Assembly: GCA_009193035.1 (NCBI GenBank)
Contig: SWDT01000406.1
Location: 155,735-219,734 of the forward strand
Reading direction: 5' to 3'
Origin: Halicephalobus mephisto
Taxonomy: Eukaryota > Nematoda > Chromadorea > Rhabditida > Panagrolaimidae
Length of the DNA stretch: 64,000 nucleotides
Shown here: positions 11,170-23,515 of the stretch, piece by piece
How the letters are laid out: each line of letters opens with the position of its first letter
Position numbering within the stretch: the stretch's first letter is position 1
The notes under the pieces: model-generated
Told to the model about the DNA's origin: nothing
What the model saw: only the letters and a program-made list of their open reading frames with translations
Database searches by the model: none
Translations under genes and position numbers: made by a program

Positions 11170-14100
11170 ATGGAAGATGATAACCGTCCAATCAATGTTA
11201 GTCAGTATAATTCGGAAGAAGTAAGTTTTGTAATTTTTGTTTTATATGTAATTTTTTAGTTTTTTTGTTTTTAAAAATTTTAAGTCGATTTTGGATCGAT
11301 TTTAATTGATTAAGTTTCATATAATTGTTAAAACGCTAAATTTCGGAAATATTAAGCCACATTTTCGAAATTTTGAAATTGAAAAGTGTTCATTTTTAAT
11401 GCATTGCAACATACGCAGTGTTTGGACCCTTGGCGTTTGTTCATCGATTTCTAAAAAGCTTTAAAAATGTAAAACTGACATAATTGATATATCGGAATTT
11501 GTTTATTTTCCAGGGGAAGTTGATTGCTTCGATTAAATGGCTAATAACGCGGATTTATGAGGATAACGGAATTCCGGACAAATTGAGAGAACTTTTTTAT
11601 CGAGATGACCAAGGAAATCTTAATCTTTGTCCTGCTGTAGCTGCAGTTCTGACCAATGGATCTCTATATTCTCAAGCAGCGAGTAAGATCCTCAGAGATC
11701 CGGGACTCGTCAATCAACCCCATGGAACTGTTTTGCGTGCTTTGTCCCATGCTGTCGAGTTGGAAGTTCGGGATTCTGATGGTTCTCTTGTGACTGAAAT
11801 GGGGTTGGTAGCTGACAATCCCCTACGGTTATCTAACCATCTTGCGCTGATTGATGCCTTGATGACGGCTCACATGAAGTCAATTATCTCCATCGACAGA
11901 GTCGTGGAAGCTGTCAATGCCTACACCACTGTCGAAAAACGAGAAGAACCTATGGATTGTGTAGATGCCCTGTTATTCTGGATTAACAAGATCTGCTTGC
12001 TCGTCAGAGATGACGTCGAAAGACAGGATTTGCCGTTGAAGGGATCTGGCAACGGAGACGCGACGATTCCCGAGATGGAAGACCTTTATGAAGATCTATG
12101 TGACGGTACCTGCATAACAGCACTGGTGTCCTTCTACAGACCTCACGAAATGATCGTGACCGATATCTGCTTCAACGATCCAAACAGCTTGCAAGATTGC
12201 CGATACAATTTGGGACTTTTGAAGAACTTTTGCCAAGTTTGTCTCCCATGGAATCCCTTCCACTTTGAGATTGAGGATATTCTGTATCTTCACGAGAGTC
12301 TCCAACCTAATATTAATGCGTTCCTAGCTGACTTGTTTTATTTCTTCGAACCGCTGCCAGAACCCCCTCCAGTCCAGCTACAGTCCCCGACTCAACGTCG
12401 GTTTGTTCCAATCAACGCTATTCCTGATTTACGAGCTCAGAATATCGCCAATAGACCTTCACATCCACCGAAAGTTCGGAATAATCATTTATCCTTGCAT
12501 TCGGTGGATAGAAATCGAACTTTGTCGTTGAGTTCACAAGATTCTTTGATGACAAACAAAAGTACGGAAAGACCATATAGACCGACAACACTTCCTCCGG
12601 GAACTGCAACTACTTTTGGAGCTATAGCTGATAGATTACAATCACCTAGTGAAATTAATGAAGATCGGTCATTGGATAACAGAGAATCAACGAGTTTGAC
12701 GGCAATTCGTCTAGCTATGCATCAACGACGGCAAGAATATGAACAGAAACAATTTTTGGAAAAGTAAGTGGAATTTTTTATTAATGACAAGCAAAATGAT
12801 TTTTTTTTATGGGTACTTTGGGTGTTAGTTGTGATTTTGGAGACTTATTAATGGTTTCATATATAATCCTTGACTTTTAAAAGACGATGGAAGGTTATAT
12901 GTGTTATATGTATTGATCCGGAAGTTTTCAGATTTACCTAAGCAGAATCTAATTTTAAAAAACTATTTTCAGAAATATTACAAAATCAAAGTTTTTATAT
13001 GTGCTACTTTAGGTTCTAGAAACCTTTGAAAATTCATGACGAAATAATTTTGAAAAAAGTTCATATATGATTGATCTCGAAATCTTGCAAAATTACGAAT
13101 CACCATGGCAAGAAAATCGAAATTATCATATAGACTAATTTCTGGAGATTTCTGGAAATTGATATCAAGACAATTTTTAAAAAAGTTCATATATGGTTTT
13201 TATAAGAGTGTGATTTTATTTTTTCAGCACTGCTAGTGAAGTAGAACGACAAAAAGCCGGGAAAGATGCCTTTTTTAAATTGATGAAGAATTCTGTAAGT
13301 TAATTTTTTTATCTTTGCATTTTTAGACATCTTTACTTTTATCTTCCTTCTTATCCTTATCGTTCTTATCTTTATTCTTATAGGTGTCATTGTTCCTGGT
13401 TTTGTTTTTATCCTTCTTATTTTTGTCTTTGTTTCTGGGAATTTCACGCTTAGTTATCTCGCTGATATTGGTGTACGTGCTGGTCGTTCCGGTGTGGTTG
13501 TTTGTGATACTCATCGTTATTGTGTTGGTTTCTGATTTTCCAATAGGTCTTTTACGGAATGCAAAACGTAGATATTGATGGTAAACGACAATGTAAATAA
13601 TGAAACTAAGAGTCATAGCTGTGGCGTGGATGATAACACCGACGAAAATGAATGTCAAAGTTGCGTCTTCAGTACTAGAATTTAGGATTTGTAGGTATTT
13701 ATTAATTGAGATTACCTGGCATATGAGGTATCTGGATCGACGATTTTGGACAGCATGATTGGATTTCAGTATGGTTTTGAAGATACGGTTCAACAATTGC
13801 CAGGAACCAGATGGATAGATTTCTAATTTTATTGGATGGAATACTTTTATGCTAATTTTTTATGAAAATTTCTTTATCATATAATTCATCTTCATAATTG
13901 AAAATATTTTCTCAATTGAAAAATGAAAATTTACCACCATGGATACGGTAATAGAGATATGTGATTTTTTGAATTTTTTATTAAGTCTTTTTGGGGTTGT
14001 TTTTTCGTCATCAGTAGTGGTCTTAAAATTGAAGTTTATTTTGATTAATTTCCTAACATGAGAAAATTGGGTTTTTAGTAGATTTTAGGAGTCTACTGTA

Positions 14101-17100
14101 TTTATAGGATGGTTTTTTAAAGCAACTAGATTCTGTAGAAAAACCGAAATTAAGAATTTTGAAATTCACAATTAGGAATATTAATCAAATTGAAAATATT
14201 ATTAAAAACGAAATTTTGAATACTGACTGCAGATATAGGAACATTTTTCGGTGTTGTTGACTAAACCAATAACGGTTTTCTATAATATTCTTTCACTAAA
14301 TGTAAACTAATCCTGTCCTTGGATGAAGGCTCTTTTACAACTTTTTCGGCGCACTTCGTCACACCTTGAAAGGATGATAGAGGACAATCCTCTTTTGAAA
14401 GGTTAAATAGAACAGAAAGCAGACAGGAAGTAGCTCCTCGCGCAAGATTTGACCATCGAAAACTGGACACTGTTGATCGGGAATTGATTTATTCGATGAA
14501 AATCTAAAATGAAGTAGTAAACAAATCAATTTTAATTTTTGACAGTTTTTTAGTTTTTTTAAAATTGTGATGTCTGTCAATTTTATAATTTTTTTTCCAG
14601 AATTGGTCATTGACGGAGATTGTATCTTTATTCTTGACGTTTTGAGACGTGGTTTCTTGTGTTTTATTGATTTTTAAAATTTTGAATAGATTGATTTAAT
14701 TAATTTTAAATTTTTGATATTTTTATTTAAATATTCTTAAATTTCGACTACTTTGGCTTGAATATTTTTAATTTTTGGGAGTTTTGTTTAAGTGATTTTG
14801 ATTTTTTAGGATCATCAGAACAGAAATCGAGCTCAAAGTGAAATGACGGCTCAAGCCTTGAATGCTCCTGTTCCGACTTCAGTAACGTCTAGTGATAGTG
14901 GTGGAATTCCTCCGCCAACGGCAAGGGAGGAATTGCTGTCTGCTCAGGTTCAGAATCTTCAAGAACAGATTCAAAATTTAGCGATGATGAATCGATCGCC
15001 ATATGGAATGTCTCATGCTATTTCTCAACCTTCTATTCATAATGAAATTATGTATGGAGGACAAAATGCTATGTATAGACCACCTGTTAATCATGGACAT
15101 GATCCTCATCAAATGTACGCCATGCCTTATGGATATCATCCACAACAACCCCCGTCGATGTATGATGGACCTAATTATGCCATGCCTCAAGTGCCTTCTC
15201 AACCTTATTATCCGACAATTAGAAATGGAACACCGCAACATGTTGGAATGTCATACAGTATGTATGAACAGATTCATCAACCTTCGATAAGTCCTAATAT
15301 TTATGGTAATCAAAATTTTGATGAGTATGGACAACAGAATATTCCTAATGCAAATACTTTTCATCTTCATCAAGCTAATGCATCTAATAGTAGACTTGAT
15401 CCACCGTTGGAATTAAATAGAAATTTAACAAATTGGGGTCTTACTTATAGAACTCAAACAAGAACACCGAGAAAAACTTGGGCAGAATTTAAAAGTGAAC
15501 ATGATTTAAGAAATCATTCGGATATTAATCAAGATAATATGCAACAGAAAAATTTGGAAACAAGAGCTAGTCCACCTGGTGATCCTGGTTTTGAAAATTC
15601 TCAATCTTTTCAATCAACTCCTGTAAGAAAAGCATCGAGTGAACAAAGGGATAATGGTGAGAAAACTCCAGCAACTGGTTTTGAAATTAAGGATGTTGGA
15701 AAATCGTCATCTGGAATGGTAAGGAGTTGTAAAATAAGAAAGTTGTTTTTCATAAGGTGGTTTTGGTGATAATTGTGGGTTTTTTGGAGAGTTGTTGGTA
15801 GTTTTATATATCGTTTTTAATTTGTAAGGGAAGATGAGGGCTTGTGTAGCTCATAGGATCGTAGTTTAGGAGTTTCTAAATTCATTTCGGATATATTTCT
15901 GAAAAATTAATTACGAAATAGTTATGTAAAATCAAAATTACGAGTTATTGTGATTTCTATTAATTTCTAGAAATTCACTTTGAGACAATTTTGTAAAAAA
16001 TGCTTATTCTTATTTTTTTGATATATGAATTATTTCGAAATCATAAGTTCACGAAGTACCTACTATGTAAAATCAAAATTACAGGTTATTGTGATTTCTA
16101 TTAATTTCTAGAAATTCACTTTGAGACAATTTTGTAAAAAATGCTTATTCTTATTTTTTTGATATATGAATTATTTCGAAATCATAAGGCCACGAAATAA
16201 CCGCAAAACTAAAATTATAAACTACTTTAGTTTGTAAAAACTTTGAAAATTTATGTCAAAACAATTTTTGTAGAAAAGTTGATATATGATTTTTACAATA
16301 ATATGATTATTAAGATTAAATTTATAAATAATAAATAATTTCAGACTCCGGAAATGCGAGCAAAAAGGGATGCATTGTACGCGAATTTGATGAAGCGAAA
16401 AGAACAAATTGCCGACAAAGTAGAGGAGATTGAAGCCAAAAATATGGAAAAACGACAACAGGAAATAGCTAAACAAGAAATTGCAGAACAACGGAAAATA
16501 GAAAAAGAATTAAGAAGGTTTGGTTTATTTAATAATTTTAATATTAATTGTTTTTTAGACAAAGATTACTAGAGGAATATAAGAAGAAAAAATTAGAAAA
16601 AGAATTTCCTGATTTGGCAACGTCGAGTCCGAACATGTCTGCAAGAAGCAATTCGAGTCTGCAGAGAGGACATAGTCAACCTCCGTTTGCTTCCATGACG
16701 AAAAGTGTTAGTAATGTAAGTTTTGGAGAAATTTTTGTTTATTATTTAGTGTTTTTAGATGGGTGATGTTCAGTCTCGATCGGTTTATCGACCAAGTAGA
16801 GCTAAATCAAATGCTGGTGATGAAAATTCTACGCCTAGAATTTCGGTACCTTCTACAGCAGAACCTACTTTGAAATTATTTGCTAAACATGTTCCGAAAT
16901 CTAACAGAGGATTGATTGTGAATGCTCTTCAATATTCTATTTTTCCAGGAGCGGTATCTAATGATCAGAAAAACAAAGTTCAAGAAGCTCTTGCTCAATC
17001 GGATTCTAAACATTTTTTGGTATTGTTTAGAGATCAGAAATGTCAATATAGAGGTTTGTACACTTGGGATGGACAGTCGGACACTGCTCATAGAATACAC

Positions 17101-17321
17101 GGAATGGGACCTAAGCTTGTCAAAGAAGAAATGATGAATATGATGTTTAAGTAAGTTTTTAATTTGGATTTTATTGTTGAAGAAAATGTTTTAGATATGA
17201 TTCTGGATCTAAACATTTTAACAAAATTCCATCTAAACATTTATCTCCGACAATTGATGGATTTACGATTCAAGATCAATTATGGCAAAAACCAAAGATT
17301 CCACACAGTGGGGTACGTTAA
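11170..17321 (+). CDS. ptrn-1: Patronin / CAMSAP microtubule minus-end-binding protein
   Basis: Eight exons (11170-11220, 11514-12763, 13228-13294, 14810-15718, 16345-16517, 16559-16715, 16759-17150, 17195-17321) join in frame to about 1041 aa. Residues about 164-296 are the CAMSAP-type calponin-homology domain (CVDALLFWINKICLLV, DLYEDLCDGTCITALVSFY). About 310-750 is a low-complexity linker, with a Met/His/Tyr/Pro-rich stretch at 500-600. About 760-850 is a strongly charged coiled coil (AKRDALYANLMKRKEQIADK). About 885-1035 is the C-terminal CKK domain (LKLFAKHVPKSNRGLIVNAL, FLVLFRDQKCQYRGLYTWDG). The CKK domain is unique to this family and binds microtubule minus ends, so identification is firm. 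The terminal codons GTACGT-TAA also read as a donor site: skipping to 17384-17413 adds GNGKEDVRM in frame instead of VR. Intron 3 hosts an antisense gene. Confidence 0.95.
13323..13756 (-). CDS. Small single-pass membrane protein nested antisense in ptrn-1 intron 3
   Basis: Two exons on the minus strand, 13716-13756 and 13323-13674, are separated by a 41-base intron with donor GTAATC and acceptor AAATTCTAG. Splicing gives 130 aa: a short acidic N-terminus (MLSKIVDPDTSYASTED), one strongly hydrophobic segment at residues about 19-42, then basic YLRFAFRKRP. A Thr/Asn-rich segment with several N-x-S/T sites and a very lysine/aspartate-rich tail (NKDKNKKDKNK...) follow. An in-frame TGA lies four codons upstream of the ATG, supporting this start. 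There is no cleavable signal peptide, and the positive-inside rule predicts N-out, C-in. The layout (short outer part, one TM, basic cytosolic tail) resembles KCNE/MPS potassium-channel subunits, but I cannot see a diagnostic motif, so function is unassigned. Confidence 0.6.
13800..14809. other. Remainder of ptrn-1 intron 3; unclear antisense open frame
   Basis: AT-rich intronic DNA. Bases 14261-14510 are more complex and open in two minus-strand frames, one containing CAEKVVKEPSSKDRISLHLVKEYY before a stop, the other DQQCPVFDGQILREELLPV. A minus acceptor TTCATTTTAG lies at about 14510. No start codon with a signal peptide or matching exon was found, so this is not called a gene. Confidence 0.3.
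15890..16260. repeat. Direct duplication of about 130 bases in ptrn-1 intron 4
   Basis: The segment containing GTTATTGTGATTTCTATTAA and the following AATGCTTATTCTTATTTTTTTG occurs twice in a row, at about 15935-16060 and 16065-16190, almost without changes. It is related to the degenerate repeats at 5815-6200 and 13020-13200. No coding potential. Confidence 0.75.
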
Positions 17322-17520
17322 CCGGTGAAATATTTGAATTGTTTTGCCGTCCAATTTTGGTTACTATAATTATTCAACGATAGGGTAATGGAAAGGAAGA
17401 TGTACGAATGTAATCTTGCTTTCATAATTCCTGCATAATTTCTCTTATTATTATTGATTCGAATGCTTGTGCTATCAAGTTCACTTGAATTGCTTGAGTG
17501 CTTTTTTTTGTTTTAATTTT

Positions 17521-17526
17521 TTTATT
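17521..17526 (-). terminator. Poly(A) signal (minus strand AATAAA) of the cysteine protease gene
   Basis: TTTATT on the plus strand reads AATAAA on the minus strand about 65 bases past the protease stop codon. It lies only about 110-200 bases beyond the ptrn-1 stop codons, so the 3' UTRs of the two convergent genes may overlap. Confidence 0.5.
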
Positions 17527-17588
17527 GAAAGACGAAATTTAAAAAATTAAAAATATATGTAAATTTATGGATAATGATGAAGAAATTG

Positions 17589-19250
17589 TTATATGAGAAT
17601 AGGACCTCCGGCTCCTCCGTCGAGTTCACAAAGGGATTTTCCGCGTTTGAATCGGACGTAACCTTGTTCTCCCCATTTTTCGCCCTGGAAAAAAATTTTT
17701 TCTAAAAAAAATAAATTTAAAATTACCCAGCTATTTTTGATAATCCAGTATTCTGGAGTGTATCCTACAATTGCCATGGCATGCCAACCGACCATAGTGG
17801 CTTCGCAATCGGGAACGTCGAAAATGCCAGAAGTGTAATGCATCATTTCTTTAGGGCACATTATTGCTGGAATATGATATGGAAGATTAGAAGGAGGAAT
17901 ATATTAGGATTTAATTTTGTAGGAAATTAATTTGGAAATTAAAAATTTGTTTTTTATGGAATTGTCTTGATACGGATTTCTAGGATTTTTTGACAGATAC
18001 AGTAATCTATGGAGTTGTTTTGGTTTTGTACGATAGTGATTTCGAAATTTTACGTGGTTTTGTAATTAATCACATTTGGAGTTTTAGGGAGTTGTCTCGA
18101 CACGAATTTTCGGAATCTGAAGTGGCCTAAAGTTCCGATTTCTTCTGATAGTGATTTTGGAATTGATGTTTTGGATCTATATTTTGTCTGTACAGATCTA
18201 GAAACTTCTGGATTGGGGCTACATGAGGTGTAAAAATCGTTCTAATTTTGAAAATTAAGAACTATATATGGAATTATAGATGTTAAAAAATCACAATTAA
18301 GACTACAGTATTCCGTCGATGACGGGTCATGATTATGCAAGAAAAAACGATCTTAGTGGATATTAGGGGGGAGATATAGTTTGATTGTTTCATTTACTAA
18401 GATGGTCATTGATCTAGAGTAGTAATGGAAGGACTTACAGAAGGAAGCCGGGCCTTTTTCGGCGACGAAGTTAGCGATGATGTCTTCTCCCCCGATGATG
18501 TCGTAGAAACCTTGGATTTTCTGGAAGTTGTCACCAGGAATGGTGCAATTGTCTTGTTTGGCAGTGTAAGGATATATATCTTCATGGACTAGACCGTAAT
18601 ACCCTATGTATTTGTAGCCAGTGTCCAAGTACCCTCCTGCACATCCATAGTTCTCAGTGTCGCAATCGAGTAGTTGCTGTTCGGAGAAGAGCTCGTGACG
18701 TCCTGTTTTGATCGAAACATGGGATTCCAAAGCTGCGACAAGTGAGAATGTCCAACAAGATCCACATTGTCCTAAAAAATGCTCAAGTTAGGTCAAAGAG
18801 TGCTGGTCAAGGTACCCTGGTTCTTGATCCGACTGACGACGTTCTTCTTTCTCCAATCAACTCTGTCCGGAATCGCCGCTTTGCTGCCTACGTACGGAGT
18901 TCCGGTTTTCTTGATGTAGTTTTTGTTCATCAAAATCGTGTTTGCGAATTCTTCATAAGTACGGTCAGAGAACTGCGTGACTCCAAAAGTGGTTCCAGAA
19001 TGCTGATTGTTGAGTCTTTCGATCTCCTTCAGATTCGCTTTGAAGATTTCGTATCTTTTAATGGTTTCTTCGTGAGAATTGTAACTCACTTCGAAGCTGG
19101 AAATTTTAAATTTAATTTGGGAAATTTTAAAAATTAAAATTACTCTTCTTGAAATTGCAGAAAAGCGATGTATTCCTCCGGCAACAGAGCCATTCCTCGG
19201 ATCTGGACAACCGCCAGAAGGCCGACGAAGACGGCAATCAAGACACCCAT
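17589..19250 (-). CDS. Papain-family (C1A) cysteine protease precursor
   Basis: Five minus-strand exons (19144-19250, 18816-19096, 18439-18771, 17727-17866, 17589-17684) join in frame to 318 aa. A signal peptide covers residues 1-20 (MGVLIAVFVGLLAVVQIRG). The I29 propeptide runs about 24-95 with an ERFNIN-like helix and FGVTQFSD. The mature enzyme begins near AIPDRVDWRKKN. Active-site residues are visible: Gln129 and Cys135 in NQGQCGSCWTF, His269 in GWHAMAIVGY, Asn285 in IIKNSWG. The CAGGYLDTGYKYI and YPYTAKQD blocks are typical of cathepsin L-like enzymes. Role by family: a secreted or lysosomal endopeptidase, made as a zymogen. All catalytic residues are intact. The protein is slightly shorter than typical cathepsin L (about 330 aa). 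Donor GTAAT sites are used twice, which is common in AT-rich worm genes. Confidence 0.93.
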
Positions 19251-19980
19251 TACCGTACTTTTAAAAATGAATTCGGTCTTTCTGGATTCTGTTTTATACC
19301 CGTTTTATCGTCCAAAAACGACCATTAGAATCACGAGGACTGACCAGTTTGTTTTTAGTCCCAAAAAATAGAACCCAAAACTTGATAAAATTAATCTTAA
19401 AATGTTCAATGCTTTTGATAAGAAAAATTTTCATCAAATTGGTCACTATACGTTTTTTGAATAAAGTTCCATGGTAACTTTTCAAAGGTTTCTTTCAATT
19501 TCTAAAAATAACAACTTTGACAAGATTAGGATTTCAAAATAGCACTCTACTAAAGCTGTGGTCAAATTTCTCCTCAAAGTCGTACAATTCGGCCGAAGGT
19601 AAAAGTAATCCCGTGACTTTGTAATTTAAAAAAAAATTTTCTGACCACACGGAAACCCAATTTAGAAGCACCTTTAACTTTAAAGAAATTAAGCTTTCAA
19701 CTAATAACGGAGATTTTCCGTGAATATAAAAAGTTAAATTTTTTTTTCATTAATTTAAAATTCCAAAAATGGAAATTTCGAAGATTTGTAACTCAGTGGA
19801 TATTGGATGAATTTTAGAAATTTCTTTTGTTTTAGGATCTACTGAGATTCAACTTTCGATATTATATAAAAAGATTAATTTTAGAGTGTTGTTAAAAAGA
19901 TAATTGTAATTTTAGAGATTTTTTTGTTTTGTAAGTTGGTTGTTAATTTTTGGCGTTCTGTTCCAGAGCCGACTTACAAA
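19251..19980. other. Protease upstream region
   Basis: No gene seen. Bases 19260-19340 directly upstream of the ATG are moderately complex and probably hold the protease promoter. The rest is AT-rich with no repeat recognised. Confidence 0.3.
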
Positions 19981-20470
19981 AAAACGAACTTTAACGAAGG
20001 TGGTTTTTTGAAACGAGTTATATATCACTTTGAAGGTCTTGAAATGCCGATTCAGAATCTATTTCATTTTTGCGGAATGCTCTTCTGGAATGAGATAATC
20101 AGAGAATTCTCTCAATTTAGGATTACGTTTTCTCATGTTTGTGATTGTTTTTTCAGAAAATCAATGAGATAGTTGTAATCAGTACAAAAAACACATCTAG
20201 TTGCAAAAAAGAATTATTCAAATTGATTAAATGAAAGTAGAAAACGAATATCTCGAAAATAGAGTCGCCAAATTTCGACGGAAAAATAAAGAGTTATTCT
20301 TGCGTTTTCTCAACGCGTGATATATGAAATTATATATATTTATTCCAATTTCCTCGTTCCAGAAGACTGTTCTGCAAAAACAGAATACAGATTCCGAATC
20401 AGCGTTTTGAGGCCTTCAAAGTGATATATAACTATTTCCAAAAAACCACTTTCGTCAAAGTTCATTTTCT
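19981..20470. mobile_element. MITE-like element with long terminal inverted repeats, copy 1
   Basis: The first and last roughly 105 bases are inverted copies. The left end has CTTTAACGAAGGTGGTTTTT and GTTATATATCACTTTGAAGG. The right end carries the reverse complement, with CCTTCAAAGTGATATATAAC and AACCACTTTCGTCAAAG. The centre (about 280 bases) has no significant frame, so it is non-autonomous. A diverged relative lies at 48555-49012. Confidence 0.8.
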
Positions 20471-21753
20471 TTTTTAATTTGTTTGAAAAAAATATTCTTC
20501 TTATATAAAAAAGTTAATTATTATTTTATCGATATTTTCGAATATAAAAATGCTAAAATTATTTGAATTTAACAAAAAATTACAAAAATTCACCAAATAT
20601 TCAAAAATACAGTCATTGTCAATTAAAATTTTTAAAAATACTTTATATCAAAATAAAAATGAATTTATATAAATTATCGAACAAATTTATATTGTAAAAA
20701 ATTTCCCAATTTTAATTTTTTTTAAAATTTAAAAATTTAGTTTTCTTTTATTTTAAAATTTAATTTTTTTTTTAAATTTAATTTTAATTTTATTTTAAAA
20801 TTTAATTTTTTTAAAATTTTAAAATTGACAACTTTAGTGAAAAATTCAATTTTTGTTTGAATTACTGTAGAAAATTGAAATATTGTTTTTCAAATTACTT
20901 AGATTTGAAGAATCTTTTGTCTTTTCACAGACAGAATCCCTTTTCTTGGGTACATAATCAGAAATGAAAACATCAAATTTCGCAGTTCGTAAACAGCAGG
21001 ACATCATCTGTAAATTGCGAAATATATGAAAAATAACACATTTACACCAGAATTAGAAACTGGTAAATTTGCTGTTTTTCATCATTTCGTAATTTATAAA
21101 TGTTAGTTACGTGTTTAAACATGTTGTTCAACTTTTTGCAAACTTCGAAATTTGGTGCTTTCAGATTACTTGTGTATCTGATGTCACGTATCCTGATCCG
21201 CTCTTCTCCAACATTTGCATAACTGAAAATGTTGATGTTCCTTACAGTATGGTCTGTAATTTCGAAACCATTGATTGTGATTTGTTTCATAAAAAAAATG
21301 TTTTAAATTCCGAAGTAGAATTTTGAAGAACATCTTCAATTTTCAAAGTTGTAGAGGATATTCTGAAAGTTCCGGATATATACAGTAACACTATTCTTAT
21401 GTTATGAAACAAATTACAACCAACAGTTTTAAAATTATAGTTTATACTGTACTTATGTAAACTGTTTTCGAAGCAAAGCAATAGTACATTTTTAATTCAA
21501 AAGTAACTTTAATTTATATTTATTATTTGTCCTTTTTGGAAAATTTAAAATAATATAGTTCGCAATTTGTAAATCACTAGTTGTGACATGTTCTACAATA
21601 TGTACACGTCACAACTTCTGAAGTATAATCTTTAAAAACACCATCAATAACTCAAATTACAGAGTAGATTCTGGTGGTTCCAGATAGTTACAGTACTTCT
21701 ATGTTGCTCTATTATAAAATAAGTTATGACAAACAGTTCTAAAATTACAGACT
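20471..21753. other. AT-rich intergenic DNA
   Basis: No gene seen. Bases 20480-20880 are A/T homopolymer-rich. Bases 20900-21700 are more mixed, with recurring fragments of the type GTTATGACAAACAGTTCTAAAATTACAG (also at 21400 and 22620), suggesting an old decayed dispersed repeat. Confidence 0.3.
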
Positions 21754-22362
21754 ACACAAAAAGGCACATGGTACACTATGAATGGACATATTAAAACGGC
21801 TTTCATGTGTCAGGTGTATTATATTCAATGCATCTGATACATTAAGTTTATATAGATGCATTATATTCAATCTATGGATACATAAAAACGGCTCTGATGT
21901 ATCAGATACACTAAGTTTATATCGATGCATTGTATTTAATCTAACGATGCATAAAGCATAATGTATCTGATGCATTAGAGCCGTTTTAACGTATGTTTTT
22001 TGCGTATGGTATCGATATATTAAAACGGCTCTGATATATCAGATGCATTATATTTAATACACAGATATAGATACATAGAAACATAGATACATAGATACAT
22101 AGATACATAGATACATAGATACATAGATACATAGATACATAGATACATAGATACATAGATACATAGATACATAGATACATAGATACATAGATACATAGAT
22201 ACATAGATACATAGATACATAGATACATAGATATACATATATATATATTAAGTCGATATCAGTGCATTCTACTTTACGTATTGATATATTAAGTTGATAT
22301 CGATGAATTGTATTTAATATATCCGGTACATTAGATTCATTTTAATGTACTTTTTTGTGTGT
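21754..22362. mobile_element. ACACAAAA-bounded minisatellite element, copy A
   Basis: It begins ACACAAAAAGG and ends CTTTTTTGTGTGT, that is, short terminal inverted repeats, followed inside by the inverted pair TTAAAACGGCTCTGATGTATC and its complement form. The interior is variable tandem text built on ATTAAGTTTATATCGATGCATT and ATATTCAATCTATGGATACAT units. It also contains a long array of the 8-mer GATACATA. The long open frames here are by-products of the repeat. Four related loci occur at 53451, about 55850, 59397 and 62001. Confidence 0.75.
22063..22231. repeat. Microsatellite-like array (GATACATA)n
   Basis: About 20 nearly perfect copies of an 8-base unit, with one AAACATA variant near the start, inside element copy A. 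It produces an artificial YLCIYVSM repeat frame on the minus strand. Confidence 0.95.
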
Positions 22363-23440
22363 ATGTTGTACTTTTGCGAATTGTTTTCAAAGCAAAATAA
22401 TACTATGTATTCTTGATTAGACATAACTCTAACGTATAATTAACATCCCTCTTTTTTGAAGATTTAGTACGATATAATCCCTAATTTCAAAATTGTAGGT
22501 TGTAATTTGTTTCGGACGTCATAACTTCTGAAACGAAATTTTTTAAAATTTTGTAGATCAAATTTTGGAGTCAATTTTGAAGGTCCCCACGATATACAGT
22601 ACTTTCCTGTTACTGTACTATGGAACAAGTTAAAACATGTAGTTCGGAAATCACGGATCATACTGTGCTTATGGAAAACTGCTGGATCTATGAAAATCTA
22701 AAAATCCGTCATAACTGAAGAGAATGTACCCGTCGATAAAAAGACATTTTTGATAACAAATCATGTAGCTGTTTTCTTAATTTTTCTAGATTATTTTATA
22801 TACATAATTAGTAGCTAAAGTAACTTTTTTAATACTACAATAAAAAGTCTAAAAATTCCCAAATGGGGTTCTGTAGCCCTCTAGGAAAACTCTTTCTTGA
22901 AAATTATTAAAAATTAATTTTTACATTTTTCGTTGTAAAATTAAATAATTAAAAAATTCTCGAAAATTTGAAAATTATTTAAAAAATTTTTTTTGTATTT
23001 TTTATTGTTAATTAAATAATTAAAAAATTCTCGAAAATTATTGAAAATTTTTTGTATTTTTTATTCTAAAATTAAATAATTAAAAAATTCTCGAAAATTA
23101 TTAAAATTTTTTTGTATTTTTCATTGTAAAATTAAATAATTAAAAATTCTAGAAAATGATTAAAAATTTTTTATTGTTAATTAAATAATTAAAAAATTCT
23201 CGAAAATTATTAAAAAATTTTTGTATTTTTGGCCATGGTACTGAAAACTCAAAAATTCCCCAAATGAGACCCTGTTCTTCTTCGAAAATTCGATAAAACT
23301 TTAAAAAATATAAAAAACGGATTTTTTATTTTTAATTTTACAATAAAAATTTCGAAAAATTCCAGATTGGGTCCCATGTGGAAATTCCCAATCACATATA
23401 TGCTCGGATAAATTTATAAACTTATAAATTTCAAAAATTT
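22363..23440. repeat. AT-rich spacer with a roughly 62-base tandem array
   Basis: No gene seen. At about 22900-23230 a unit containing AAATAATTAAAAAATTCTCG recurs five times at about 50-70 base spacing. It is flanked by related AAAATTCCCAAATGGGGTYCTGT-type sequences at about 22850, 23250 and 23350. Confidence 0.6.
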
Positions 23441-23515
23441 GATTATTTTTGAACTCGGATTTTCTCGGAACTTCCCTTCTGGGATCCGCTGCAGACAAAC
23501 AAGCTCATTTTGCGG

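Noticed and set aside
14359..14610. 83-codon minus-strand frame in ptrn-1 intron 3
   Set aside because: Its first half is AT-rich intron-like sequence and two frames are equally open in the second half; no secure exon structure.
21986..22238. Cys/Tyr/Met repeat protein frame (YLCIYVSM units)
   Set aside because: Generated by the 8-base GATACATA array; an 8-base unit reads through all frames and no splice or start context exists.
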